Shown: piece after piece, positions 1 through 8,669 of the stretch
How the letters are laid out: each line of letters opens with the position of its first letter
Position numbering within the stretch: position 1 is the stretch's first letter
Assembly: GCA_026391835.1 (NCBI GenBank)
Contig: JAPLDF010000077.1
Coordinates: 51,300-115,299, forward strand
Direction: 5' to 3'
DNA: 64,000 bases
Origin: Bacteroidota bacterium
GTDB taxonomy: Bacteria > Bacteroidota > Bacteroidia > Bacteroidales > FEN-979
Position numbers and translations under genes: made by a program
The notes under the pieces: generated by a model
What the model saw: only the letters and a program-made list of their open reading frames with translations
What the model was told of the DNA's origin: nothing
The model's database searches: none

Positions 1-2232
1 AAGACCTTCACCATCACGGTGAATCCTACAGGACAGGTGAACTTTACTGCCGACCAGTTGGTCTGCAATGGTACTTCTACTGCGGCCGTAACCTTCACTA
101 CCAATAATACTGTTGGAACGACAACCTACGCCTGGGCAAACGATACACCTTCCATCGGACTTGCTTCCACCGGAACCGGAAACATCGCTTCCTTTACCGC
201 CGTCAACACAGGTACTGCACCTGTGGTTGCAACCATCGGTGTAACACCGACGTTTACCTATGGCGGAAAAAGCTGTACCGGGCCCGAAGCCTTCTTTACA
301 ATAACTGTGAACCCAACCGGACAAGTCATTCAGCCTGCAAACCAGGTCGTATGCAATGGTTCAACAACTTCGGTAACATTTGGAACCAACAATACCGGGG
401 GTACTACCACCTATGCATGGTCAAATAATACTACTTCCATCGGGTTGGCAGCCAATGGTGCAGGGAATATTGCTCCTTTCAACGCTGTCAACACGGGTAC
501 TTCTCCCGTAACTGCCACGATTGTGGTGACACCTACTTTCTATATTGAGGGTTTTGTGAAGGATCTCCTGGTTCCCTGTACAGGACCTTCGGCCACCTTC
601 ACGATCACTGTAAATCCGACCGGCCAGGTAAATCAGCCTGCAAACCAGGTGCTCAGCAACGGCTCCAGCACAACAGCTGTTACCTTCGGAACTGTGAACA
701 CAGGCGGAACAACAACCTATGCATGGACAAACAACGACGCAAGCATCGGTCTCGGATCAACCGGAACCGGTAACATTGCAGCATTTACTGCAATCAACAC
801 CGGCGTTTCTCCTGTGGTTGCCACTATCTTTGTTACACCGACCTTTACAAACGGCGGAGTGAGTTGCACAGGTACAGGGAAGAGTTTCACCATCACGGTT
901 AATCCCAAGCCAATCCTGGTCATCACGAATCCTTCAACATGTTCCCCGCACAAGGTTGACCTGACTGCACCATCAGTAACTGCAGGCAGTTCATATCCTC
1001 CGACAACTATACTTACCTATTGGTATGATGCAGCGGCCACAAACCAGATCCTGGTCCCAACTGCTGTTGGTAACGGAACCTACTACATCAAGGCAACAAT
1101 TCCTCCGGGCGGATGGTATGACATCAAACCGGTAGTTGCTACTGTTCACCCGTTGCCAACCATATTTGCCGGTACAGGAAGCGGGAACTATTGCGGCAAT
1201 CTGCCTAGCGTCGTTGTTGGCCTCGCAGGCTCGCAACTGGGAGTTGTTTATACGCTCTGGATCGGCATTACACAGGTTAGCCCAAGCCCGGTTCCGGGTA
1301 ACGGAGGTCCGATCTCGTTTGGTTCGATTCCTCTTTTAACAGGTCAGTATTGGGTACTTGCAGAGAATGCAACAACCCACTGCCAGAACAGGATGTACAA
1401 TTGTATCTATATCACCATCGACCCGGTATTGCCTGTCAGCGTGACGATCACCGCATCTGCAAACCCGGTTGCTGCCGACATCGATGTCACTTTTACAGCC
1501 GTTGCGGTAAACGGAGGATTGACTCCATCATACCAGTGGAAGGTTAATACGTTCAATGTTGGTGTAAACAGTCCGACATATACCTATAAACCCATCAATG
1601 GTGATCATGTGACCTGTGTGGTTACTTCCAGTGCAAGCTGCGTCTCCAACAATCCGGCCATCTCCAACCTGATCCATATGAATGTGACAGGTTTGCATGT
1701 TGGCAGTATTACTGTTAACGGAATTGTTCCGGGTGCCGAATCTGCCTGTTACAATTCACTTGCGACCATCACCGTTGCAGGCAGCGGAACAACTTTCATC
1801 GTCAACAATGGCGGCAGTGCCACCATGATCGCAGGGCAGAATATCATTTACCTGCCGGGAACCACGGTTCAGGCAGGAGGCTATATGCACGGGTACATCT
1901 CCCTTACCGATCGTTGCGGTGTGAAGTCAGCTTCCATTGTAGCTGCCGGAACAGGTGAAGATGAGCAACTGCTGGTTGGTCAAAAAACCTCCTTCAGAAT
2001 CTATCCCAATCCGACTACCGGGAACTTCACTGTTGAACAGACAAGTGGCTCCCAGTACGAAACTGTGAAGGTCGAGATTTATGGAATGCGTGGTGAGAAG
2101 CTGCTTACCGGACAGTTGACCGGCGAAAAGAAGCATGAATTCTCAGTCACAGGATTCCCGGCCGGACTCTATTTCGTGAAAATTGTTGCCGGTAACGAGG
2201 CAGAAACACTCAAACTGATAAAGACAAATTAA
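1..2232 (+). CDS. T9SS-exported Ig-like repeat surface protein (5' end outside window)
   Basis: The reading frame is open from base 1, so the N-terminus lies outside the window. About 743 codons are visible. They begin with three copies of a roughly 100-residue unit that starts NPTGQV and holds a CNG motif (about bases 25-906); the third copy has SNG instead of CNG. Further Ig/PKD-like segments follow. The end is a T9SS type A sorting domain (IYPNPTTGNFTVEQ, then a GLYFVKI strand), which directs export and surface anchoring or release in Bacteroidota. The last 250 or so residues closely match the end of the giant protein at 20945-36667, so the two genes are paralogs with a shared C-terminal module. 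Ligand or adhesive role cannot be told. The window contains no T9SS machinery genes. Confidence 0.85.
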   Translation, partial: KTFTITVNPTGQVNFTADQLVCNGTSTAAVTFTTNNTVGTTTYAWANDTPSIGLASTGTGNIASFTAVNTGTAPVVATIGVTPTFTYGGKSCTGPEAFFTITVNPTGQVIQPANQVVCNGSTTSVTFGTNNTGGTTTYAWSNNTTSIGLAANGAGNIAPFNAVNTGTSPVTATIVVTPTFYIEGFVKDLLVPCTGPSATFTITVNPTGQVNQPANQVLSNGSSTTAVTFGTVNTGGTTTYAWTNNDASIGLGSTGTGNIAAFTAINTGVSPVVATIFVTPTFTNGGVSCTGTGKSFTITVNPKPILVITNPSTCSPHKVDLTAPSVTAGSSYPPTTILTYWYDAAATNQILVPTAVGNGTYYIKATIPPGGWYDIKPVVATVHPLPTIFAGTGSGNYCGNLPSVVVGLAGSQLGVVYTLWIGITQVSPSPVPGNGGPISFGSIPLLTGQYWVLAENATTHCQNRMYNCIYITIDPVLPVSVTITASANPVAADIDVTFTAVAVNGGLTPSYQWKVNTFNVGVNSPTYTYKPINGDHVTCVVTSSASCVSNNPAISNLIHMNVTGLHVGSITVNGIVPGAESACYNSLATITVAGSGTTFIVNNGGSATMIAGQNIIYLPGTTVQAGGYMHGYISLTDRCGVKSASIVAAGTGEDEQLLVGQKTSFRIYPNPTTGNFTVEQTSGSQYETVKVEIYGMRGEKLLTGQLTGEKKHEFSVTGFPAGLYFVKIVAGNEAETLKLIKTN

Positions 2233-2252
2233 TCGTCAAACTGTCAGAAAAC

Positions 2253-2280
2253 AAAAAATCCCGCGAAAGCGGGATTTTTT
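2253..2280. terminator. Bidirectional intrinsic terminator
   Basis: Perfect 12-bp inverted repeat AAAAAATCCCGC / GCGGGATTTTTT with a GAAA tetraloop. It lies between the plus-strand surface-protein gene and the convergent end of the lasso operon. The A and T tails allow it to work on both strands. A near copy follows the giant paralog at 36694-36721. Confidence 0.85.
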
Positions 2281-2302
2281 GTTTATGCAGGAATCCTTGT
2301 TT

Positions 2303-3388
2303 CTACAGCACACTGTCGAACGCACCTATGTAGGAATCTGTGATCGTGTCCCACTGGTAACTGGCATTGATTTTATTCACATTGTTGGTGAGAAAATGGG
2401 GATGGTCGCTCTTGCGGGGATCGGACCGGATCAGGCCGGCTATGTCGTGTTCATTGCTGAAATAAAAAGCATCTGAACCCAGGATCATATGTGTAAAACG
2501 ATTCTCGTGGGCACAGATCAATGCTCCCGACGCCATGGCTTCCAGCAGCGAGGGATTCGTTCCGCCGGAAGAGTGGCCGTGGAAGTAAATGCAGGCATGA
2601 TGCCTGAGCTGGTTTAACAGGTTGACATCAAAGATCCCGCCCAAAAACCTGATGTTTGCCGAGGGATATGCCGACTGCAAATATTTGCAGTATTTGTTGT
2701 TGGTGCTGCCGACAAGCAGCAACTGCTTAGCTGAACCCGATTCAATAAAACCCTTTATGATGATTTCGGTGTTGTTGTCGCTTTGGATTCTAGAGATCGC
2801 CAGGTAGTAGGAGCGGGGTTCCAGGTTGTAAATCTTAAGAAATGATTCATCCGGTCTTTCTAAAACATCTGCGCCGTAAGGTATAAATTCAGATTTGGCG
2901 CCATAGGTTGTTTGAAAATATTCCCGGATGTGGGGTGAATCAGCAATGAGCAAATCGCTGCTGTTAACAGCCAGCAATTCTGCATGCCGGATAAACGATT
3001 TCAGGAGCCGGTTGTATTTTGAACGCGACCACTCCAAACCATCCACATTGGTGATGACCCGGGCATCTGCCGGCAGAAACCTGTGCCAGACGGCAGCCGT
3101 GGCATATCCCAGTTGCAGGATTACATCAAAATTTCGTTTGCGGCTGTCAAGGATGCAGTTGAGGTCGTAAATGAACGGTCCTGCCGCACCAATGAGATAC
3201 TCAGGATCATAACAATGTACAATGTGAACCCCGTTCCATTCGGATTCCCGGTACGGATGGTTGTGCGAATTATATACCCAAACCTCAATGCCCCGCTTTG
3301 CCAGCCTGGCCGAGAAGAATTCGGCAAACTGCTCAAAGCCCCCGTAATTGTTGGGGATGCCGCGGGTTCCCAGGATGCCGACCTTCAT
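2303..3388 (-). CDS. Glycosyltransferase, DUF1972/GT4-like
   Basis: 361 residues. The N-terminus MKVGILGTRGIPNNYGGFEQ is the hallmark of DUF1972 glycosyltransferases (rhamnosyl/galactosyl-transferase type, GT-B fold), in which the first half binds acceptor and the second half binds nucleotide sugar. A C-terminal GT4-like portion (GHSSGGTNPSLLEAMASGALI, near residue 270) contains the usual E-x7-E-type donor-site region. The ATG overlaps the stop of the upstream GT2 gene (ATGA), so the two are translationally coupled. It is the last gene of the lasso operon and ends just before a terminator. Such enzymes usually build polysaccharide. Its position directly behind the lasso exporter makes glycosylation of the peptide possible, but this is inference. 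Confidence 0.8.
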   Translation of the reverse strand: MKVGILGTRGIPNNYGGFEQFAEFFSARLAKRGIEVWVYNSHNHPYRESEWNGVHIVHCYDPEYLIGAAGPFIYDLNCILDSRKRNFDVILQLGYATAAVWHRFLPADARVITNVDGLEWSRSKYNRLLKSFIRHAELLAVNSSDLLIADSPHIREYFQTTYGAKSEFIPYGADVLERPDESFLKIYNLEPRSYYLAISRIQSDNNTEIIIKGFIESGSAKQLLLVGSTNNKYCKYLQSAYPSANIRFLGGIFDVNLLNQLRHHACIYFHGHSSGGTNPSLLEAMASGALICAHENRFTHMILGSDAFYFSNEHDIAGLIRSDPRKSDHPHFLTNNVNKINASYQWDTITDSYIGAFDSVL

Positions 3389-4248
3389 GTATGGATAAAG
3401 CGTTTAATAATTCTGACCGGAAAACAGATGCCAGCCAAAGCCAGGAAACAGTACCTTGTAACCCGGTTCGTTGAGAGCTGGTATTTCCTGTAAAAGTAGA
3501 TATAATAGAAATAGAGCACTATCCTGATTTTTGGTGTTCGGGTACCCCAGATCCGGTCACGGATCCCGAATATGTTTTCTATTCCCTGAAAAGTGATGGT
3601 GCTTGTTGAACTTGCCGGGTGGATCCTCATCCGGTACAACGGCTCGGAAAGGTTGGCGAATTTAAAGCCGTCCCTTGCCAAACCGGAAAAAAATGTATAA
3701 TCCTCTCCCGGAAACACTTTCTCGTACCTGTATCCTTGGATTATAGCCCTGCGGATGATGGCAGCGGGGTGCTGTATGCCATTGACCCCGTACCGGTAGG
3801 CTTTTACAATGTCGGCGTGTCCTGCCGGGAAATTGGAAACATTCAGGTTCCTGCCGGTTTTGAAATGAAAGTACTGAACCTGGCAGCCGGCAATTCCGGT
3901 TTCGGGATGCGCTTCCATGTAATGATACTGGCGTTCAATGCGTTCATGGAAAAGGGTGTCGTCCGGATCGGCGCGCATGATATACCTGCCGGTTGCGGCT
4001 TCCAGCCCGGCGTTAAGGGCATCGGTGATACCGCGGTGTTCAGCAAACCGGATTATTTTGAGGTATGCCAGGGAAGCAAATTTTTCGAGTACGGCAACTG
4101 ACTCATCCGTTGACCCGTCATCAACCAGGATCAGTTCACGGGGAAGACAGGTGGAGTTGACAATGCTTTCAATAAACTCAGCCAGGAACCGGCCGTTGTT
4201 GTAATTGGGGGTGACGATGGATATGTCTGCGACCGGTTTTTCAGGCAT
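3385..4248 (-). CDS. Glycosyltransferase family 2
   Basis: 287 residues when started at the ATG at 4248, which overlaps the last codons of the ABC exporter gene. Longer in-frame extensions only read through that gene. The GT2 GT-A fold is clear: ISIVTPNYNNGRFL near residue 10, ELILVDDGSTDESV near 40, and the metal-binding region RADPDDTL near 95. The product is probably a cytosolic or membrane-associated sugar transferase. No membrane segment is obvious. The overlap with the exporter upstream and ATGA coupling to the GT4-like gene downstream place it firmly in the lasso operon. Acceptor unknown: either the lasso peptide or a surface glycan made from the neighbouring genes. Confidence 0.85.
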   Translation of the reverse strand: MPEKPVADISIVTPNYNNGRFLAEFIESIVNSTCLPRELILVDDGSTDESVAVLEKFASLAYLKIIRFAEHRGITDALNAGLEAATGRYIMRADPDDTLFHERIERQYHYMEAHPETGIAGCQVQYFHFKTGRNLNVSNFPAGHADIVKAYRYGVNGIQHPAAIIRRAIIQGYRYEKVFPGEDYTFFSGLARDGFKFANLSEPLYRMRIHPASSTSTITFQGIENIFGIRDRIWGTRTPKIRIVLYFYYIYFYRKYQLSTNRVTRYCFLALAGICFPVRIIKRFIHT

Positions 4249-5965
4249 GCTGGATTCTCCCTTTTTCGAGGTGGATAACCTGGTCGGCAATCCTGTGAAA
4301 TTCCGTGCTGTGGGATATAATGACCATGGTGGTGGTTCCCTTGATACGTTCCAGCGCTTCGATGATCTTCCATTCGTTTTCCCGGTCGAGGGAGTTGGTT
4401 GCCTCATCAAGGATGAGCAGGGTTGGCTTGCGGACAAGCGCCCTGGCCAGGGCCAGGCGCTGCCTTTCACCTCCCGACAATTGCGCACCACGATCACCAA
4501 CTACTGTTTCAAGCTGCGAGTTTAAATTGTTCACCATCTCATCAGCAGACGCTTTTTCCAAGGCATTCCACATCTCTTCCTCACTTGCATCCTGCTTTGT
4601 CCACAGCAGGTTGTTCCGAATTGTATCATTGAACAGGAAGGATTCCTGCGTGACGTAACCGATGCTCTTTCGCCACTTGTATATGGTGGCTTCACTGAGT
4701 GGCTGGTTGTCGACCAGGATATCCCCGGAACCCGGTTTCAGCAAGCCAAGGATCATATCGGCCATTGTTGTTTTTCCGGAACCGGATGAGCCCGTGATAC
4801 AGGTTATTTTGTTAAGCGGGATTAAAAGGGAGAAATGTTCCAGTACGAGGTTGCCGCCATAACTGAACGAGACATCCCTGAATTCAATGGAACCTGCCAG
4901 TTGTACCGGGCTGTCATTTCTTATTAAATTCTCACTGTGCCGGTCACACTCTTTCTGCAGGTCCATGACCACGTTAAAGGCAGGGATCGATTGAAGGATG
5001 GACTGGTAGGCGGATTGCAGGGAGGAGACCTTGGGAAGCAACCTTGAAAAAATATAGATCAGGACCAGTAAAGTCGATGCACGCAACGCAAGAACTTCAA
5101 TGGCAAGGTAGACATAGCAACTTAAAAGGATTACCGTTCCTGCAGAAAACATAAAAGAGGTGCGTGAGCTCAATTTCACGTAATCAATTTTACGGTTTTC
5201 AAGATCTTCGGTATGTTTAATAAATTCGTCGATATACTTGTCTTCTTCTGCAAAACTTTTTGCAACTTTCATTCCTGACAAGTGTTCCAGAACAACCTGG
5301 TACATTTTTCGGGCAGCATGCTGGCTGGATTTCCCAAGGTACGAAGCTGACTTGTTTTTCTTCTGACCCAAAAGCAATAAAATGAGTGCCCCGGCTAAGG
5401 AGATTGAGGCCATTGACGGGGATAGTAAAAAGGCCACCACCAGGTAGGCCAGCATGGTTATGAGTGTGCTGGTGGACCTTAATACCTGGAAAATGACCTG
5501 CCCGGCCCGCTGAACCTCTGAGGTGATGGTATGCGCCACATCCGAAATGCGCAGGCGTGAGGCAAAAAGCCATTGGCTGTGCCCCAGGGATATGTATAAT
5601 TTATCTTTCAGGAACCTGACAAACCTGTGCTGGATCTTTGCATTGACAATGCCCTGGTAGTTGGTGAGCGCTGAGTTCATTGTTACAATTACAATGTAAA
5701 ACAGCAGGATGGTTATAATGCCACCGGGAATGCCTGTTTTATGAAGGAATGAGAGCATTTTCCCTATGAAATCAGATTCTTTTGCCTGTTTGTCGAAAAT
5801 GCCGATCAGGCTTAGCAACGGGATCAACAGCAAAATACCTATGCCCTGTGTGAACCCGGTTAAAACCTGGAGGACCAGGGATATGATCACCTTTTTACCG
5901 GAAAAAGCAAACAGGTCTTTTGTCAGACGGATTAAAAAAGAATATTCCTTATGCTGGAGTTTCAT
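4241..5965 (-). CDS. Lasso-peptide ABC exporter (D protein)
   Basis: 574 residues, a half-transporter with an N-terminal six-helix membrane domain (about 20-320) and a C-terminal ATPase. Walker A is GSSGSGKT (392-399), the Q-loop TQESFLFNDTI is near 440, the signature is LSGGERQ (496-502) and Walker B LLILDE (516-521). There is no N-terminal C39 peptidase, which fits lasso exporters, where the leader is removed by the separate B1/B2 proteins before export. It follows the precursor gene across an intrinsic terminator, so it is probably transcribed by read-through. It likely pumps the mature lasso peptide out and gives self-immunity. A lipid flippase role (MsbA-like) is possible from sequence alone, but context favours the peptide. 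Confidence 0.85.
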   Translation of the reverse strand: MKLQHKEYSFLIRLTKDLFAFSGKKVIISLVLQVLTGFTQGIGILLLIPLLSLIGIFDKQAKESDFIGKMLSFLHKTGIPGGIITILLFYIVIVTMNSALTNYQGIVNAKIQHRFVRFLKDKLYISLGHSQWLFASRLRISDVAHTITSEVQRAGQVIFQVLRSTSTLITMLAYLVVAFLLSPSMASISLAGALILLLLGQKKNKSASYLGKSSQHAARKMYQVVLEHLSGMKVAKSFAEEDKYIDEFIKHTEDLENRKIDYVKLSSRTSFMFSAGTVILLSCYVYLAIEVLALRASTLLVLIYIFSRLLPKVSSLQSAYQSILQSIPAFNVVMDLQKECDRHSENLIRNDSPVQLAGSIEFRDVSFSYGGNLVLEHFSLLIPLNKITCITGSSGSGKTTMADMILGLLKPGSGDILVDNQPLSEATIYKWRKSIGYVTQESFLFNDTIRNNLLWTKQDASEEEMWNALEKASADEMVNNLNSQLETVVGDRGAQLSGGERQRLALARALVRKPTLLILDEATNSLDRENEWKIIEALERIKGTTTMVIISHSTEFHRIADQVIHLEKGRIQHA

Positions 5966-5991
5966 CTCTTTCCAGGTTCATTAACAGGGTT

Positions 5992-6023
5992 AAAACAAAA
6001 ACAGCAGGTGATACCTGCTGTTT
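5992..6023 (-). terminator. Intrinsic terminator between lasso precursor and exporter
   Basis: A perfect 11-bp inverted repeat AAACAGCAGGT / ACCTGCTGTTT with a 3-base loop (5999-6023). On the minus strand it is followed at once by a T-rich run (TTTTTGTTTTAA). It lies about 70 bases after the precursor stop codon. It should make a short, abundant precursor transcript and allow only partial read-through into exporter and glycosyltransferases, the usual stoichiometry for RiPP precursors. Confidence 0.8.
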
Positions 6024-6094
6024 GAATGTTGTTCTATACTCAAACTTGACTTCTGTCTGCATTGAAGTCGAAAATGATTAAACATCAAGAAGAC

Positions 6095-6250
6095 CTACGA
6101 CCCATACGGATCAGTATAATGTGCATCTTCCTTTGTCCATGGATGACCGCCACCACTTGTCATCTTTGAATTAATAATTTCAATTTCAGGACATTGCCAG
6201 GTCTTTCTCTTAGGAGCGTCCTGTTTTTTAACTTGGGAATCATTTTCCAT
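6095..6250 (-). CDS. Lasso peptide precursor (A protein)
   Basis: 51 residues from the ATG at 6250; a TTG at 6319 in the same frame would extend into the cyclase stop and is less likely. Leader residues 1-32 contain W18-x2-P21-x-I23, the YxxPxL-like element that PqqD-type B1 proteins bind. Thr31 sits at position -2, the conserved lasso cleavage determinant. The predicted core (33-51, bases 6154-6098) is GGGHPWTKEDAHYTDPYGS. Gly1 and Glu9 give a standard nine-residue macrolactam; no acidic residue is at 7 or 8, so the ring call is unambiguous. The tail D10-S19 has bulky His12/Tyr13 as possible steric plugs and ends in Ser, as paeninodin-type kinase substrates do. The gene lies between cyclase C and exporter D, with its own promoter box and terminator. 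No protein homology was tested; the call rests on motif and context. Confidence 0.88.
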   Translation of the reverse strand: MENDSQVKKQDAPKRKTWQCPEIEIINSKMTSGGGHPWTKEDAHYTDPYGS

Positions 6251-6315
6251 GGCCGAAGAATAATAGTGTAAATTATACGATCTGTAACGAGACAGCAAGT
6301 ATAAGCAAAATTCTG

Positions 6316-8229
6316 TCAAATTGCAAATATATTTTCAACAATATTTTTAAAGCGGTATAGTTGAAAATATTTATTGATCAATGATTTGTAATTTAACATG
6401 TTAGGGTCTTTGTCCAGGAGCAGGTGATTAACAGCCTCGGGATTAAATATCCTGGAGAAGCAACTCTCGCCATCCCGGATGATCTCACTGAGGACTTCTT
6501 TTATCCGTATTGAATCGTTGCTGAATAGGAGGGAAAGCCCAGGGTTGATGGTAACATGTTTATCCTGCCGCCAGATGATTGGTTCCGGAAGATGACCCTG
6601 CATGGCTATCCGGTGCAGGTACCTGCCGACCCGGAACCTGCGTCTCAGTTCATCAGGGACGGACAGGTAATACCCAATGAGATCAACATCATACATAGGA
6701 TACCTGTATTCAATTGAATCATGCCCGGCCGTCAGCGCTGTTGTCTCAATCCGGTCGTTCATGTGCCTGTTTGTGATTTTTAAAATAAGTTCCTGCAGGT
6801 TTGAAGTCATCAGGATGGCTGTTTCCCGCTGTTTAAGGTAGTTGTGCTCAAGATTGTATTGTCTGACAAGTTCAGGGTTTAACCCATACTTCAGCATTTT
6901 TTTGAGCTCACTTCTTTTTTTACCGCTGCCATTCCCTGCCGGACGCATGTTCAGAAGGTGTTTTATGGATTGTAAAATGGGCAGTTCCTGCGGGGTTCCC
7001 CTGGCCTGGATTTCATTCAGTAGCGTCAGGTACCGGTGTTTTTTGTAGTAATCATGGTAAACAAAAGCGGCCGGGCTGGTAACCATTTGGTCGCCGCCAT
7101 GCCCCGAAAGCATCGTCCGGATTCCGGCAGACCTTGCCTTGTGATGAATGGCGAGGTTGTACGCTGCATAATTGCTCGCATAGGGGGACCTTAACACATC
7201 AACAACACTGGAAATATTATCGCTTATTTTTTCACCTTCCATGGTAATCAGGTGCGGGTTTCCGATGCCACAGAAGTTACACACCAGATTGATTCCACTG
7301 GTTTCATCATCATTGTCCTTTTCCTGGTCCGGTAATTTCCGGTCAGGCAGCACACGGGCAAAAACATGAAGTTGTTCATGATCTGCAGGCATTTGTTCCT
7401 GTGCAAATGAAACAACCGATGATGAGTCCAACCCGCCACTCAGCTCTGCACCAACCGGGTACGCCGACCGGGTGCGATCCTTTACCGCCTTTGCAAACAA
7501 GGTTTTATATCCTTCAATATACTCCCGGTCGGTCTTCTTTTCCTGTTTTTCTGGCAGCGCAAGCTCCCAGTATTTATCCAGGGATACATTCCCGTTGCCG
7601 ATAGTTATGGAGTGGCCGGGAGGAAGCGATAAAATTCCTTTGTAAAATGTATCACGGGCTTCACGGTCAACATTGATCAGGAAATCGAGCAACCAGACGT
7701 TGTTAACCTCCCGGTTAAAAAACGGCAATGCGAGTATCCCGCGGAGTTCGGTGGAAAAGATGAAAAACCGGGGATGATCATAATAAAACAGTGGCCGCAT
7801 GCCAAAATGGTCGCGCGCAAGAAAAAACCGGTATGAACGGATATCATAAATTCCGAAAGAGAAATCGCCTCGCAAATATGCGCAACACCCGGTTTCCCAT
7901 TTTTGCCATGCTTTCAGGATGAGTGAACTATCTGACATCGTTCTCAGTTCACCCTCGTTAATCCGCAGCAGGCCGGCCAGCTGGCTCCGGTTATCAATCC
8001 TCGAATCGCTGCAGATGGCAACACCTGATTCAAAGTCCTCATGCGGCAGGATCTCTTTGAGGGATTCGGGCGTGTTAAATACCTGCAGGTTGCCAATTCC
8101 GGCATTTCCGTTCTGCCACAGACCCGAATGATCCGGATTCCCATGAGCAAGGTCAGCCCCCATCAGTTCGAGCCATTGCCGGTCGAATCCCTGCCCGGAT
8201 TTATCAATGATCCCGAATATTGTACTCAT
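6316..8229 (-). CDS. Lasso cyclase, asparagine-synthetase-like (C protein)
   Basis: 637 residues, the length of class II asparagine synthetases (AsnB). The N-terminal glutaminase-like domain begins MSTIFGIID: the catalytic Cys2 of true glutaminases is Ser, so ammonia from glutamine is probably not made. The synthetase domain has the PP-loop SGGLDS (264-269) for ATP pyrophosphatase chemistry. In lasso pathways this enzyme adenylates the ring Asp/Glu side chain (here predicted Glu9) and joins it to the new N-terminus. Its start lies 10 bases after the B2 gene. The 3' end contains the TATATTTG box that probably drives the precursor. An ordinary AsnB is the alternative, but Ser2 and the A/B1/B2/D neighbours argue against it. 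Confidence 0.9.
   Translation of the reverse strand: MSTIFGIIDKSGQGFDRQWLELMGADLAHGNPDHSGLWQNGNAGIGNLQVFNTPESLKEILPHEDFESGVAICSDSRIDNRSQLAGLLRINEGELRTMSDSSLILKAWQKWETGCCAYLRGDFSFGIYDIRSYRFFLARDHFGMRPLFYYDHPRFFIFSTELRGILALPFFNREVNNVWLLDFLINVDREARDTFYKGILSLPPGHSITIGNGNVSLDKYWELALPEKQEKKTDREYIEGYKTLFAKAVKDRTRSAYPVGAELSGGLDSSSVVSFAQEQMPADHEQLHVFARVLPDRKLPDQEKDNDDETSGINLVCNFCGIGNPHLITMEGEKISDNISSVVDVLRSPYASNYAAYNLAIHHKARSAGIRTMLSGHGGDQMVTSPAAFVYHDYYKKHRYLTLLNEIQARGTPQELPILQSIKHLLNMRPAGNGSGKKRSELKKMLKYGLNPELVRQYNLEHNYLKQRETAILMTSNLQELILKITNRHMNDRIETTALTAGHDSIEYRYPMYDVDLIGYYLSVPDELRRRFRVGRYLHRIAMQGHLPEPIIWRQDKHVTINPGLSLLFSNDSIRIKEVLSEIIRDGESCFSRIFNPEAVNHLLLDKDPNMLNYKSLINKYFQLYRFKNIVENIFAI
6324..6331 (-). 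promoter_or_regulatory. Putative promoter -7 box for lasso precursor
   Basis: Minus-strand TATATTTG matches the Bacteroidota -7 consensus TAnnTTTG exactly. It lies inside the 3' end of the cyclase gene, about 75 bases before the precursor ATG. No clear TTG is present at the -33 spacing, so the call is tentative. The identical octamer lies upstream of the kinase gene. Confidence 0.5.
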
Positions 8230-8239
8230 CTGGCTGGTC

Positions 8240-8650
8240 TTAGAAGATTTCTTGAACTACAGTATGTTTTTTATTACCATCCTTCCCGCAAATAAACTGG
8301 TTTCCGGATTTAAGCCATGCATGGGCCTTCAGGCGGCCCCCTTCCCTGGCAACTCCCAGGTATATTGTACCGGGCAGGTGCAGGATTTTCAGCAACAACT
8401 TTCCTGTAAGGGCCTGTACAAGGCATTTCCCGTTCCAGGGCAGGTAATGAAGTCCCCGCAGCAAAGCTTTACGGACAATCAATATCCGTTCGACAGTGAT
8501 TTTCCGATAGGTACGGTTTGATTTATCTGTAAAAAGAGGAATATACCAGCGAAACGGCACGAACAGTACGAGCAGCTGGCACAGATAAAGGAAAACAGTG
8601 GCTACCAAAAAATACCAAATGTCGGCTGCACCAATTTTTTTCTGAACCAT
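8240..8650 (-). CDS. Lasso leader peptidase (B2, transglutaminase-like)
   Basis: 136 residues. This is the short, split form of the lasso protease, a transglutaminase-fold cysteine protease that cleaves the leader once B1 presents the precursor. Catalytic Cys76 is in NGKCLVQALTGKLLL and catalytic His110 in KAHAW, both in the family's usual spacing. The N-terminal third is hydrophobic (about residues 12-40), suggesting membrane association near the exporter. It lies between B1 (19-base gap) and C (10-base gap). Expected cleavage is after Ser32 of the precursor, two residues past Thr31. Confidence 0.88.
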   Translation of the reverse strand: MVQKKIGAADIWYFLVATVFLYLCQLLVLFVPFRWYIPLFTDKSNRTYRKITVERILIVRKALLRGLHYLPWNGKCLVQALTGKLLLKILHLPGTIYLGVAREGGRLKAHAWLKSGNQFICGKDGNKKHTVVQEIF

Positions 8651-8669
8651 TTATGCGGCAGTTTCCGTC

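Noticed and set aside
3385..4500. 371-residue version of the GT2 protein
   Set aside because: The first 84 residues only re-read the exporter gene out of frame; the ATG at 4248 begins the GT2 fold.
6251..6319. TTG-started extension of the lasso precursor
   Set aside because: The extra 23 residues precede a normal-length leader, and the TTG lies on the cyclase stop; the ATG at 6250 is preferred.
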